NCBI GenBank assembly: GCA_017550685.1
Contig: JAFZOJ010000145.1
Span: 1 to 32,092, forward strand
Reading direction: 5' to 3'
Length of the DNA: 32,092 bases
Source: Treponema sp.
Lineage (GTDB): Bacteria; Spirochaetota; Spirochaetia; Treponematales; Treponemataceae
This document shows, piece after piece, positions 23,864-30,958 of the stretch. The number at the start of each line of letters is the position of its first letter. The first letter of the stretch is position 1. Below the pieces are notes generated by a model. That model had not been told where the DNA came from, did not search any database, and worked only from the letters and a program-made list of their open reading frames with translations. Position numbers and translations under genes: made by a program.

Positions 23864-23873
23864 ATTCTAGAAT
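23864..23873. promoter_or_regulatory. Candidate operator palindrome upstream of the carbohydrate locus
   Basis: ATTCTAGAAT is a perfect 10-bp palindrome, overlapped by a second one, AGAATTCT, about 23 nt upstream of the large binding-protein start. TATGATAAT beside it could be a -10, but no convincing -35 is seen. Confidence 0.3.
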
Positions 23874-23901
23874 TGTGTAGAAGGAAAGTATATAAAAATG
23901 G

Positions 23902-23965
23902 AAAAAAAATAAGGGAAATCCCCCATGCTTAAGTGAAGTACACTTTAAAGGAGCACGGGGGATTT
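23902..23965 (-). terminator. Terminator after the PspC gene
   Basis: AAATCCCCC (23916-23924) pairs with GGGGGATTT (23957-23965). An inner hairpin AAGTG/CACTT sits in the loop. On the minus strand a U-run follows 6 nt after the stem. It separates the PadR-HAAS-PspC cassette from the carbohydrate locus downstream. Confidence 0.82.
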
Positions 23966-23970
23966 AGGAT

Positions 23971-24306
23971 TTATTTGTCTTTTTTAAAGTAGGAGTCAAA
24001 TTCTTCGTCGGAGTGCGGAACATCATGGCCTTCTTTTTTTGGACCTGAAGATGATTTTTTTCCTGACGAATCTGAATCTACGTTGGCACTCTTAAGGTTG
24101 TCAACATCATCGTTGCTGCCCGAAGGAGTTTCTGCAGAAGGCATAACAAGTGCTGCAATAATGTAAGCAAGAACTCCAAAGCCCCAGATAAGGGATAAAA
24201 CACATACGATAAGTCTTACAACAGTTACATCAAGGCCGATATACTCTGCCAGACCACCGCAGACACCACAAAATACTCTGTTATTAGATTTCTTAAGCTT
24301 TTTCAT
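23971..24306 (-). CDS. PspC-domain membrane protein
   Basis: 111 residues. The PspC domain occupies about 1-58, with NRVFCGVCGGLAEYIGLDVTVVRL and a membrane helix (about 33-54, LSLIWGFGVLAYIIAALVMP). A hydrophilic Ser/Asp/Lys-rich tail follows, ending SYFKKDK. PspC proteins sense or buffer membrane stress; here it is linked with a HAAS/DUF4097 gene and a PadR regulator, a common envelope-stress-like grouping. AGGAG lies before the ATG. Function in this organism is inferred. Confidence 0.9.
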   Translation of the reverse strand: MKKLKKSNNRVFCGVCGGLAEYIGLDVTVVRLIVCVLSLIWGFGVLAYIIAALVMPSAETPSGSNDDVDNLKSANVDSDSSGKKSSSGPKKEGHDVPHSDEEFDSYFKKDK

Positions 24307-24327
24307 ATTTATTTCTCCTCTCTATTA

Positions 24328-25251
24328 TTAGTCCATGTTAATAATTACACTGCCCATACCGCAGTTTACCGAAAAATGATTTGCCTTAGGGCTGTCTGTA
24401 TAAACCTTGCAGACACCACTGCGCTTATCTTTGTTAAAGCGGAAGTCTCCAAGACCTACTTTTGCATCACAGGAATAGTCATCCTGGTTTCCTTTTAATT
24501 CAAGTTTGATGGCTCCCATTCCGCAGTCAATGTTGCTTCTTCCTGTAAGGGTTCCCTGAATGTGAAGGTTACCCATTCCACAGCGCATATTAAGGTTTTT
24601 ACCGTTGATTGTATTAAGAATAAAGTTTCCGGCTCCAACATCAATGTTTCCGCTTTCAAAAGAAAAATCTACGTTCTTTGCCTGGAAGTTTCCTGCTCCA
24701 ATACCGGCCTTAAACTTTCCTAACTCTGTTCCTGAAGGAATTGTAATAAGGATGCGTGGAACAATTCTTGAAGAATGATCATGACTAAGGAAATTAAAGC
24801 CCGAAAGCTTGTTCAGGTTCTTTACAACCAGTGTCTTTTCTCCGTCTATGCGGCACAAAAGATTCTGTTTTGTAATACCGCGGCTTTCTACGCTGAACTT
24901 TGAACCGCTTATGATTACTACTTCTGCAGCACCAAAACCAAATTCTACGTTTTTGATGTCTGATTTTTTGAATTCGTAATACAAAGCGTCGCTGAAAGCA
25001 GAAGAATCTGAGCTGTTTTCCTGTGAATCTGAATCACCGGCTGCCTTGTCCTTGCCTACAAGTGTGTTTGAAAAACGTTCGCGGATGATTTTGGCAACTT
25101 CTTCCGGAGAACCAAGCTCTTCCATAACCTTTTCGTCATCACCTGCGTCATCAAAATAATCTGAATAATACTGCAGGGCTTCATTCTGCTCGTCCAATGT
25201 TAATGACTGAATGTTGTTTTTTAATGCAGTCATATATTCGTCTCTTGTCAT
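24328..25251 (-). CDS. HAAS (DUF1700) plus DUF4097 protein
   Basis: 307 residues. The N-terminal HAAS-type helical domain (about 1-70) has MTRDEYMTALKNNIQSLTLDEQNEAL and FDDAGDDEKVMEELGSPEEVAKII. A Ser/Asp linker (72-92) leads to a right-handed beta-repeat domain of DUF4097 type (about 95-307) with repeated GxGAGNF / DxGMGxxxL units, such as AGIGAGNFQAKN, DVGAGNFILNT, RCGMGNLHIQG, DCGMGAIKLEL and NCGMGSVIINM. No signal peptide or membrane helix is evident. HAAS domains are typically paired with PadR regulators, as here. Confidence 0.88.
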   Translation of the reverse strand: MTRDEYMTALKNNIQSLTLDEQNEALQYYSDYFDDAGDDEKVMEELGSPEEVAKIIRERFSNTLVGKDKAAGDSDSQENSSDSSAFSDALYYEFKKSDIKNVEFGFGAAEVVIISGSKFSVESRGITKQNLLCRIDGEKTLVVKNLNKLSGFNFLSHDHSSRIVPRILITIPSGTELGKFKAGIGAGNFQAKNVDFSFESGNIDVGAGNFILNTINGKNLNMRCGMGNLHIQGTLTGRSNIDCGMGAIKLELKGNQDDYSCDAKVGLGDFRFNKDKRSGVCKVYTDSPKANHFSVNCGMGSVIINMD

Positions 25252-25263
25252 ATACTCACCTCA

Positions 25264-25578
25264 CTAATTATTCTGGCCCATAAGGATCTTATCTATGTTA
25301 CTCCTATAAGATACCCATTCGGACCGGTATTTATCAAGTAAAATCATTCCATTGGAAGTAATCTTGTAGTACCGTCGGTTTCTTCCCTGGAACTCCATGT
25401 CGTAGGTTTCCAAAAGCCCGTCTTTCTGCAGTCTGCGCAAAACCGGATAAAGCGTGCTTTCCGAAACGTCCATTACCTGCCGGACATCCTGCGTAATTTT
25501 ATAGCCGTAGGTTCCTTCCATACTAACTACAGAAAGTACAACGGCATCCAGCAGTGCAGAACCAGCTGTGAATGTCAT
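25264..25578 (-). CDS. PadR-family transcriptional regulator
   Basis: 104 residues, winged-helix PadR type: LLDAVVLSVVSMEGTYGYKITQDVRQVMDVSESTLYPVLRRLQKDGLLE-like layout, with SESTLYPVLRRL the recognition region, and RRYYKITSNG the wing. The C-terminal helix is short. The start at 25578 is preceded by GGAGG at 11 nt. It lies 12 nt before the HAAS gene and probably represses its own cassette through the palindrome in its promoter. Confidence 0.93.
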   Translation of the reverse strand: MTFTAGSALLDAVVLSVVSMEGTYGYKITQDVRQVMDVSESTLYPVLRRLQKDGLLETYDMEFQGRNRRYYKITSNGMILLDKYRSEWVSYRSNIDKILMGQNN

Positions 25579-25618
25579 CAGTGCCAATTCCTCCTCTGCA
25601 AGTGTTCTTATATATAAT

Positions 25619-25645
25619 ATTATACACAATATAATATATTGTCAA
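25619..25645 (-). promoter_or_regulatory. padR promoter with 17-nt perfect palindrome
   Basis: Consensus TTGACA (minus strand, 25640-25645) and TATAAT (25619-25624), spaced 15 nt; a TAATAT two bases later gives 17. A perfect odd-centred 17-nt inverted repeat (25626-25642, arms ACAATATA / TATATTGT) fills the spacer and overlaps the -35: a good candidate PadR operator for autoregulation. Confidence 0.7.
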
Positions 25646-25704
25646 GTAGAATATTGTAAAAATTATAAAAAAAATACTGGCGCAAAATTAATAATACTTA
25701 TTGT

Positions 25705-25846
25705 GTGTCGCGAGGGAACAAAACGGAGGGCAAAATGACTCTGACTGTTGATGCCGCGAGAGCGGCATTTAATAGTTCCACTACAACAGTCAGCGTCAAG
25801 CGGGCTAGCCCGCGCTTTTGACCTTCGTTTTGTGACCGGGAGACAC
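25705..25846 (+). repeat. 142-nt structured element, copy 2 (candidate RNA)
   Basis: Same length and architecture as the inverted copy at 4163-4304. P1 25705-25709/25842-25846 (GTGTC/GACAC); P2 25718-25729/25822-25833 plus 25731-25735/25816-25820; P3 25736-25750/25784-25798; P4 25751-25757/25762-25768 with a GAGA loop; P5 25800-25813 (GCGGGCTAGCCCGC). It sits between divergent padR and the plus-strand membrane-protein gene, about 100 nt before the latter. The rest of this roughly 370-nt gap holds the padR promoter and A/T-rich sequence without further clear signals. Confidence 0.85.
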
Positions 25847-25948
25847 CCATGGAATTTTTTGTTTTGCGCGAGTATTTTTTCTTACCAATGTTTTTTGCAA
25901 TGTTATACCCTATTCCATATTCTTCTTAAATCTTTTAATATTATATAT

Positions 25949-26638
25949 ATGAACGTTTACACATGGATTTTTACAGGGCTGCTGGTTGCGGACATTGTTA
26001 TATTTATTGTCGGGATTATTAAGAATATTGCGCTTATGGAAAAGATTTCGGGATGTTTTCTTATTCCGTTTGCGGCTGGAATTATTATTTCTATACTGAC
26101 AGCATTTTTGCCGGATTCACATCATATTATTTATATTTCAAGCTTTGCATTTTTATTTGCGTCGCTCAATGTTGCGGCTATTTATGGAAAGAAAAACATT
26201 TTCAGATATTTCTGCAAGTTGTTCTTTGTACTGGCAGTTTTTGTGTGGACAATGCTTATTGTTTCTGTTTACAGGATTTACCGCATTCCTGATTTTGTTT
26301 TTATCATTACAGGTGCCGTTTATCTTGCAGGGCTCATTGTAATCTGCATATTCATTAAAAAGCAGAAGCTGTATAAGTATGCTTCGGCACTCGTTAAATA
26401 TGCAGTTGCTTCGTTTTTAAGTTTTACTTCGTTTATTTCGCTTATATATGAAAAAAGACTGTATGCGGGCTTTATGTTCACAGGCTCTCTTGCGGCTCTC
26501 TTTTTGTGTGTATTGATGATTTTTCAGGACACCAGACCTTTTGCAATCTCGACAAAAACAGAAAAACTGCTGTTTACTCTTTCTGTCGTTGCGGCTGCCG
26601 TATTCCTTGGTACAGGTGCCCTTTTGATGCAGGTTTAG
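25949..26638 (+). CDS. Multi-pass membrane protein of unknown function
   Basis: 229 residues with about eight hydrophobic segments and short basic loops (KKQKLYKY, EKRLY), resembling YhhN/lysoplasmalogenase-like membrane proteins in size and topology, though I cannot confirm the family. I set the start at 25949 (MNVYTWIFTGLL). An open frame extends further upstream, but it reads through the structured repeat and is not likely coding. No Shine-Dalgarno sequence; A/T-rich TAATAT lies 7 nt before the ATG. Its stop codon overlaps the dapB stop on the opposite strand. Confidence 0.72.
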   Translation: MNVYTWIFTGLLVADIVIFIVGIIKNIALMEKISGCFLIPFAAGIIISILTAFLPDSHHIIYISSFAFLFASLNVAAIYGKKNIFRYFCKLFFVLAVFVWTMLIVSVYRIYRIPDFVFIITGAVYLAGLIVICIFIKKQKLYKYASALVKYAVASFLSFTSFISLIYEKRLYAGFMFTGSLAALFLCVLMIFQDTRPFAISTKTEKLLFTLSVVAAAVFLGTGALLMQV

Positions 26639-27414
26639 AACAGATCGTTCCAGCTGTACAGGCCGCCTTTAGCAAGCTTGCCTGTTTTAATGGCGCTGTC
26701 CAGTTTTACAAGACAGTTTACTGCTCCTACTGCAAAGCCTTCGCGGCTGCGTGCTGTGTGGGTAATTTCTATTGTATCTGCAGTTCCATCAAAGAATACC
26801 TTGTGAGTACCAGGAACGTTTCCGCAGCGTGTTGAACTTACATGCAGCTGGTTTGCGGCCGGGCGCTCGTGGAATGCATCTGTAACAATTTCTGTTTTAT
26901 TCTTGTAGCCTTCCTGAACATGGCGTGCAATTTCAAGCGCTGTACCACTCGGGCTGTCTGCCTTCTGGTTGTGGTGGAGCTCCCAGACAGCAACATCGTA
27001 ATCACTAAACTGAGACATAATTTTTGCAGCTTCTTCTACAATGCGGTAGAACATATTTACGCCAATAGACATGTTACCGGCTGTCATAATGGTGCCGCCA
27101 ACTTCTTTTGCGTATGCGTTTATTTCTTCGTGTTTGTCATTCCAGCCGGTAGTTCCAACAACAAGAGGAAGCCCAAGAGGAAGGAGTGCTTTTATGTTTG
27201 CAAGTACTGCAGTAGGATGAGTAAATTCAATAATTCCCTCTGCCCCGCTTGATTTTACTGCGCGGACAATTGCGTCTGTGTCGCCCTGGGCAACCTTTAC
27301 CATTGCTTCATCGCTTACAACATCAATTGTAACAACAATTTCGTGACCTTCACGCTTTGCAGCCTGGGCAATCATCTGGCCCATCTTTCCGTATCCTACT
27401 AATGCAATCTTCAT
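26635..27414 (-). CDS. dapB: 4-hydroxy-tetrahydrodipicolinate reductase
   Basis: Reduces 4-hydroxy-tetrahydrodipicolinate with NAD(P)H in lysine and diaminopimelate synthesis, in the cytoplasm. Of 259 residues, the Rossmann motif VGYGKMGQ is at 6-13, EFTHPTAV near 63, GTTGW near 88, and the catalytic ELHHNQKADSPSGTA at 145-159 (His147/His148, Lys151). GVN and the C-terminal REGFAVGAV stretch agree with the family. TTAGGAG lies before the ATG, and the lysC stop is 9 nt upstream, so lysC-dapB form an operon. The 3' end overlaps the convergent gene by 4 nt, leaving no room for a terminator. Confidence 0.95.
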   Translation of the reverse strand: MKIALVGYGKMGQMIAQAAKREGHEIVVTIDVVSDEAMVKVAQGDTDAIVRAVKSSGAEGIIEFTHPTAVLANIKALLPLGLPLVVGTTGWNDKHEEINAYAKEVGGTIMTAGNMSIGVNMFYRIVEEAAKIMSQFSDYDVAVWELHHNQKADSPSGTALEIARHVQEGYKNKTEIVTDAFHERPAANQLHVSSTRCGNVPGTHKVFFDGTADTIEITHTARSREGFAVGAVNCLVKLDSAIKTGKLAKGGLYSWNDLF

Positions 27415-27423
27415 TTTATACTC

Positions 27424-28749
27424 CTAACTGAAATATGCCTTATGAAGAATTCTGACAGTTTCATCTGCTTCGTCTTCATCAACAATCATACTGATATTAA
27501 CTTTGCTGGCACCCTGACTAATCATCTGAACATTAATGCCTTCGTCGGCAAGAGCGTCAAAACCACCTGCAAGAATTGCACTTGAATGTGCAGCATCACA
27601 GATGATTGTAACAATAGCCTTGCCTGTGCGTACTGTAACTTCGCTTGCTTTTTCAAGATCTTCTATAAGTCCGTCAAGATTATCTTTTGAACTTACGGTA
27701 AGAGAAACAGAAACCTCGGAAGTAGCAATTACATCAATGCTTATATTCCATTTGAGGAAGTTATTGAAAACGTGTGCAAGGAAGCCTGCGGCACCAAGCA
27801 TGCGTGAACTTACAATATCAATAAGTGTGATTTTCTTTACGCTTGTAATTGCACATACAGGAGGAACCTTGCCGTTGTGCTGTTCTACAATAAGGCTACC
27901 CGGGCTCTGGATATTGTATGAGTTTTTTACGCGAACCGGAGTCTGAGTCTTGCGTACAGGAAGCATACTGCGTGGATGAAGAACCTGAGCACCAAACATT
28001 GCAAGCTCCTGGGCTTCTTCGTAAGTAACTTCTGGAACAGGTTTTGCTTCTGCAACAACACGAGGGTCTGCAGTAAGAATTCCGTCTACATCCTTCCAGG
28101 TCTGAACCTCTTCTGCCTGCATGGCAGCACCAATCATAGTTGCTGTAAGGTCAGAACCACCGCGACCAAGAGTTGTAATATTGCCCTTTGCGTCCTTTGC
28201 AATAAAGCCGGTAACAATCGGAATATCATCGTAAGCGCCGTTTTTGTAGCCGTTTAAGTATTGAGGAATGTTTGTCCAGGTTTCGTCAAGAAGCTCGGCA
28301 GACATATAGTTACTGTCGCTTATAAAACCGATGTTCCAGGCATCGTGGAACTTTGCAGGAATGTCCTGACTGTTCAAGTAAGCGGCCATCATACGAACCG
28401 ACATACGTTCGCCAAAAGAAACAAGATAGTCACGTGAACGTTTGCTCACTTCCTTAAGCATAGAAATACCTGTGAGCAGCTGTTTAAGCTCATCAAGCAG
28501 GGCTTCGATTGTATCAATATTAATTCCAAGCTCAGCAGCAGTTTCTTCGTGAAGCTTTGCGACACCTGCAACATCTACAGTGCCTTCTACAGCTTTATCT
28601 GCCGCCTCTAAAAGATGGTCTGTTGTATCACCCATTGCCGAAAGTACAACAACAGGACGTCTGTAAGCATAAGCCTTAATAATTGAAGCAACATGCTTAA
28701 TGCGGTCTGCATTTGCCACGCTCGAACCGCCGAATTTCATTACGATCAT
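27424..28749 (-). CDS. lysC: Aspartate kinase (monofunctional)
   Basis: Phosphorylates aspartate, the entry to lysine/DAP, threonine and methionine synthesis. Of 441 residues, KFGGSSV (5-11) starts the kinase domain, with LVSFGERMS, TTLGRGGSDLTATMI and TWKDVDGILTADPR following. Two ACT domains (about 305-441) include ISIDVIATSEVSVSLTV and VNISMIVDEDEADETV, so feedback by lysine or another end product is likely. There is no fused homoserine dehydrogenase. A TATAAT lies 29 nt upstream of the start, with only a weak -35. No lysine riboswitch-like leader is recognisable in the 165-nt gap. Confidence 0.95.
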   Translation of the reverse strand: MIVMKFGGSSVANADRIKHVASIIKAYAYRRPVVVLSAMGDTTDHLLEAADKAVEGTVDVAGVAKLHEETAAELGINIDTIEALLDELKQLLTGISMLKEVSKRSRDYLVSFGERMSVRMMAAYLNSQDIPAKFHDAWNIGFISDSNYMSAELLDETWTNIPQYLNGYKNGAYDDIPIVTGFIAKDAKGNITTLGRGGSDLTATMIGAAMQAEEVQTWKDVDGILTADPRVVAEAKPVPEVTYEEAQELAMFGAQVLHPRSMLPVRKTQTPVRVKNSYNIQSPGSLIVEQHNGKVPPVCAITSVKKITLIDIVSSRMLGAAGFLAHVFNNFLKWNISIDVIATSEVSVSLTVSSKDNLDGLIEDLEKASEVTVRTGKAIVTIICDAAHSSAILAGGFDALADEGINVQMISQGASKVNISMIVDEDEADETVRILHKAYFS

Positions 28750-28799
28750 AGTTTGTTCCTTTTTTATAGATGGAAATTATTATAGTAAAAATAGAGGGG

Positions 28800-28910
28800 A
28801 TAGGGAATAGTAAATAGGGAATAGTTTTGCGGTCCCTAAAGCGGTCCCTGAGGCTCTCGAAGGGCTCGAAGGGCTATTTAGGTTCCAGGTGCCAGGTTTT
28901 AGGTTCCAGG
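28800..28910. repeat. Cluster of short tandem duplications upstream of lysC
   Basis: Four different duplications follow one another: TAGGGAATAG at 28801 and 28815; GCGGTCCCT at 28829 and 28841; CTCGAAGGG at 28856 and 28865; TTTAGGTTCCAGG at 28877 and 28898. Each unit is unrelated to the next. The middle contains a near copy of a repeat at 30901-30923. There is no ORF, and no terminator for the gene that ends at 28915. Confidence 0.75.
28843..28865 (+). repeat. 23-nt repeat, inverted copy at 30901-30923
   Basis: Begins GGTCCCTGAGG and ends CTCGAAGGGC. Its reverse complement matches 30901-30923 at 22 of 23 positions. It carries the CCCT..GA..GA..AGGG palindrome, related in its centre to 811-837. 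Confidence 0.7.
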
Positions 28911-28914
28911 ATTT

Positions 28915-30831
28915 TTATATTCTAATAAAACCAACATTCTGAGTTGTAATATCAATCTTGCCGGGTTTGAGGACTACTTCGTCATTAAGCTGAACATCGC
29001 TGCAGGTTTTTAGGGTTGTCTGCATATCCAGTTGGGGAATAAGGAACAAGGCATCGTTACCGCGCTTGTCGATGCAGAAGGCCTGGTAGGTCTGCTCGGG
29101 GTTTTGCATAAGGTAGACGAGCTTCCAGTGGGTTTCGCTCAGGCGGCTGGCTTTGCGGGCGGCTAAAGATGCGGCGTCTCCGGCGGCTATGCGTTCCAGC
29201 ATTTCGTCCTTGTCCAAGAGGCGGCGGCCGTCTATAAAGGCGCGCAGCTGCTGATGTGCTATGAGGTCTCCGTAACGGCGCAAAGGAGAGGTTACCTGGC
29301 TGTAAAAACTCAAGCCAAGGCCTGCATGAGGAGCCGGAGTAATTCCAACAGAACGCTTACGCATGCATTTTACACGGGCAAACTGGCCTGCCCAACCGTC
29401 AGGAACTTTTGCCGGAAACTCCGGAGCTTCCTGGCTTACAAACGGGAACGGGATTTTATTCTTAAAGGCAAACTTTGCGGCGCCCTCACCTGCCAAAAGC
29501 ATCATTTCCTGAATCATGTCGTTGGATTCGTATTTTACTTCTGGAGCTACAGTTACAATTTTAGTTTCGCGGTCTACCTTTATGTCTACCTCAGGCATCT
29601 GAATAGTTATGGCGTTATTGGCATTACGGCGTGCAAGGTTGCGGCGGGCAATTTCAAAAAGAGGCTTGAGCTCTGCACTTTCCTTTTGCTGTTCGGCCTG
29701 CTCGTACGAAATCATCTTTACATGTACCCTAACCTTTTTTACTTCGCATTCCTGTATCTGGCAGTCATCATCAATAGTTATACAAAAAGCCAGGGCACAG
29801 GAATTTTCCTTAAGGCCAAGAGCATAATCTTCCAGGCTGCTTTCGCACAGCATTCGGCTTGCACCTTCGGGAATATAAAGGGTTGTTCCGCGGTTTCGGG
29901 CAGCAATGTCGATGGAAGAATCAGGAGCAACACTTGCGGCCGGGTCTGCAATACAAACCCAGAGCTTTTTTCCGTCAAAGCCAACCGCATCATCCGGGTC
30001 GGCCGCATTCGGCGAGTCAATTGCATAGCAGACACAAGGAACTTCTTCGCGCTCCTCATCCGGCATAGGTCCAAGCTGCTCCCGTGCCGAATCAAAGCTG
30101 AATCCAAGGCGCGTAGGATGAGGATTTTTGGTCTCGCTCCATATTCCGGTTTCTATAAGCAGGCGGTGAGCCTTTTCTATGTTCTGGCTTATGCCTGCCA
30201 TTTCCAGTACCTTTGATTTATCTGTCTGGCACAGGGCAAAGGCTTCTACTTCGCCCATAAACTTGGAGTCGCCGGGAAGATCCAGCTGACGTTTTTTAAG
30301 ACGGTCTATAAAAGCCTGGCGCAGCTCCGACTCGTGTTCCTTTTCGTATTTTTTGCGGTTGATTTCTTCTATCTGTTGTTGGGTACGCAGTGTAAATGAA
30401 AGTGTTCCGTTTTTAAAAGCCTCGGCGTCCTGATTAAATTGAGGCATACTGCAAACTGTCTGATAAAAAGCCCAGGTGTTGTCCGGTGTTATGTCAGAAG
30501 CCGCGTAATCTATGAGCTCAGAAAATGACAAAGGTGCGGCAGCAGTTTCCGGCTCCGAAACAAGAAGCTCATAAGTTTCCATAAGTGATGAATTGTATTT
30601 TTGTACAAGCGCACTGTCTTCCTGTGCCGCAAGAACCTTTTCGATTGAAGTTACAGGCCCCGCGCTAAGAAGAATTACATCTTTTTCGCGTACCTTTTGT
30701 TCTGAATAAACAGCCTTCTTACCGGTAGGTGTTGCCGGCTGGCTGCAGTATGAAATGATATATTTATCCCCGTCCAGTTCCTTGATTACTGCGGGCTGGG
30801 TTTTGTAAATTACAAGTGCGTTTTTGTTCAT
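28915..30831 (-). CDS. RNase II/R-family 3'-5' exoribonuclease
   Basis: 638 residues, cytoplasmic, likely degrading RNA processively from the 3' end. An N-terminal region of about 260 residues with a charged helical stretch (KKYEKEHESELRQAFIDRLKKRQ) precedes the RNB catalytic domain. The metal-binding signature is IDSPNAADPDDAVGF, with Asp272, Asp278, Asp280 and Asp281. ARNRGTTLYIPEGASRML, QEMMLLAGEGAAKFA and YSQVTSPLRRYGDLIAHQQL are the other RNB blocks, the last near the active site. It is shorter than E. coli RNase R (about 810) and resembles the RNase II-like group. I chose the ATG at 30831 (MNKNALVIYK). There is no Shine-Dalgarno sequence, but TATAGT is 7 nt upstream. Confidence 0.9.
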   Translation of the reverse strand: MNKNALVIYKTQPAVIKELDGDKYIISYCSQPATPTGKKAVYSEQKVREKDVILLSAGPVTSIEKVLAAQEDSALVQKYNSSLMETYELLVSEPETAAAPLSFSELIDYAASDITPDNTWAFYQTVCSMPQFNQDAEAFKNGTLSFTLRTQQQIEEINRKKYEKEHESELRQAFIDRLKKRQLDLPGDSKFMGEVEAFALCQTDKSKVLEMAGISQNIEKAHRLLIETGIWSETKNPHPTRLGFSFDSAREQLGPMPDEEREEVPCVCYAIDSPNAADPDDAVGFDGKKLWVCIADPAASVAPDSSIDIAARNRGTTLYIPEGASRMLCESSLEDYALGLKENSCALAFCITIDDDCQIQECEVKKVRVHVKMISYEQAEQQKESAELKPLFEIARRNLARRNANNAITIQMPEVDIKVDRETKIVTVAPEVKYESNDMIQEMMLLAGEGAAKFAFKNKIPFPFVSQEAPEFPAKVPDGWAGQFARVKCMRKRSVGITPAPHAGLGLSFYSQVTSPLRRYGDLIAHQQLRAFIDGRRLLDKDEMLERIAAGDAASLAARKASRLSETHWKLVYLMQNPEQTYQAFCIDKRGNDALFLIPQLDMQTTLKTCSDVQLNDEVVLKPGKIDITTQNVGFIRI

Positions 30832-30838
30832 CAAAAGG

Positions 30839-30844
30839 ACTATA
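30839..30844 (-). promoter_or_regulatory. Possible -10 box of the exoribonuclease gene
   Basis: TATAGT on the minus strand, exactly 7 nt before the ATG, the same spacing as at argH and deoD. The -35 region is only a T-rich run shared with the upstream terminator, so this call is weak. Confidence 0.35.
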
Positions 30845-30860
30845 GCAGATTTTTTAAAAT

Positions 30861-30894
30861 AAAAAAAGGCATTGCCGTTATGACAATGCCTTTT
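30861..30894 (-). terminator. Terminator of the sugar ABC ATPase gene
   Basis: GGCATTG (30868-30874) pairs with CAATGCC (30884-30890), extended by four A-T pairs, followed on the minus strand by a U-run (A 30861-30867 on plus). It lies about 65 nt after the ATPase stop and just before the exoribonuclease start. Confidence 0.88.
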
Positions 30895-30900
30895 GAAAGG

Positions 30901-30923
30901 GCCCTTCGAGAACCTCAGGGACC
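30901..30923 (-). repeat. 23-nt repeat, inverted copy of 28843-28865
   Basis: GCCCTTCGAG followed by AACCTCAGGGACC, matching the reverse complement of 28843-28865 except at one base. It lies between a terminator and a second palindrome, so this 3' region stacks three hairpins. Confidence 0.7.
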
Positions 30924-30931
30924 ACAATGTC

Positions 30932-30954
30932 ATTGTCGGGCTTGACCCGACAAT
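30932..30954. repeat. Short palindromic repeat, GGGCTTGACCC type
   Basis: ATTGTCGGG / CCCGACAAT around CTTGA, four bases after the ABC ATPase stop codon. It is the reverse complement of the repeat at 10594-10616 across the full stem and loop. Confidence 0.8.
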
Positions 30955-30958
30955 CTAT

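Noticed and set aside
25748..25948. N-terminal extension of the plus-strand membrane protein through an open frame from 25748
   Set aside because: The extension reads through the 142-nt structured repeat, whose other copy is non-coding. The hydrophobic protein begins naturally at 25949.
28800..28910. CRISPR-like or regular tandem array
   Set aside because: Repeats occur only twice each, differ in sequence and period, and have no spacers or cas genes.
28750..28914. Lysine riboswitch or T-box upstream of lysC
   Set aside because: The gap is filled by duplicated short motifs; I see no L-box conserved core, no T-box sequence and no terminator/antiterminator pair before the start.
29254..30216. 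320-residue open frame on the plus strand
   Set aside because: It lies wholly antisense to the RNB catalytic region, is Cys/Ser-rich with no recognisable motif, and has no start signals; it is a shadow of codon bias in the exoribonuclease gene.
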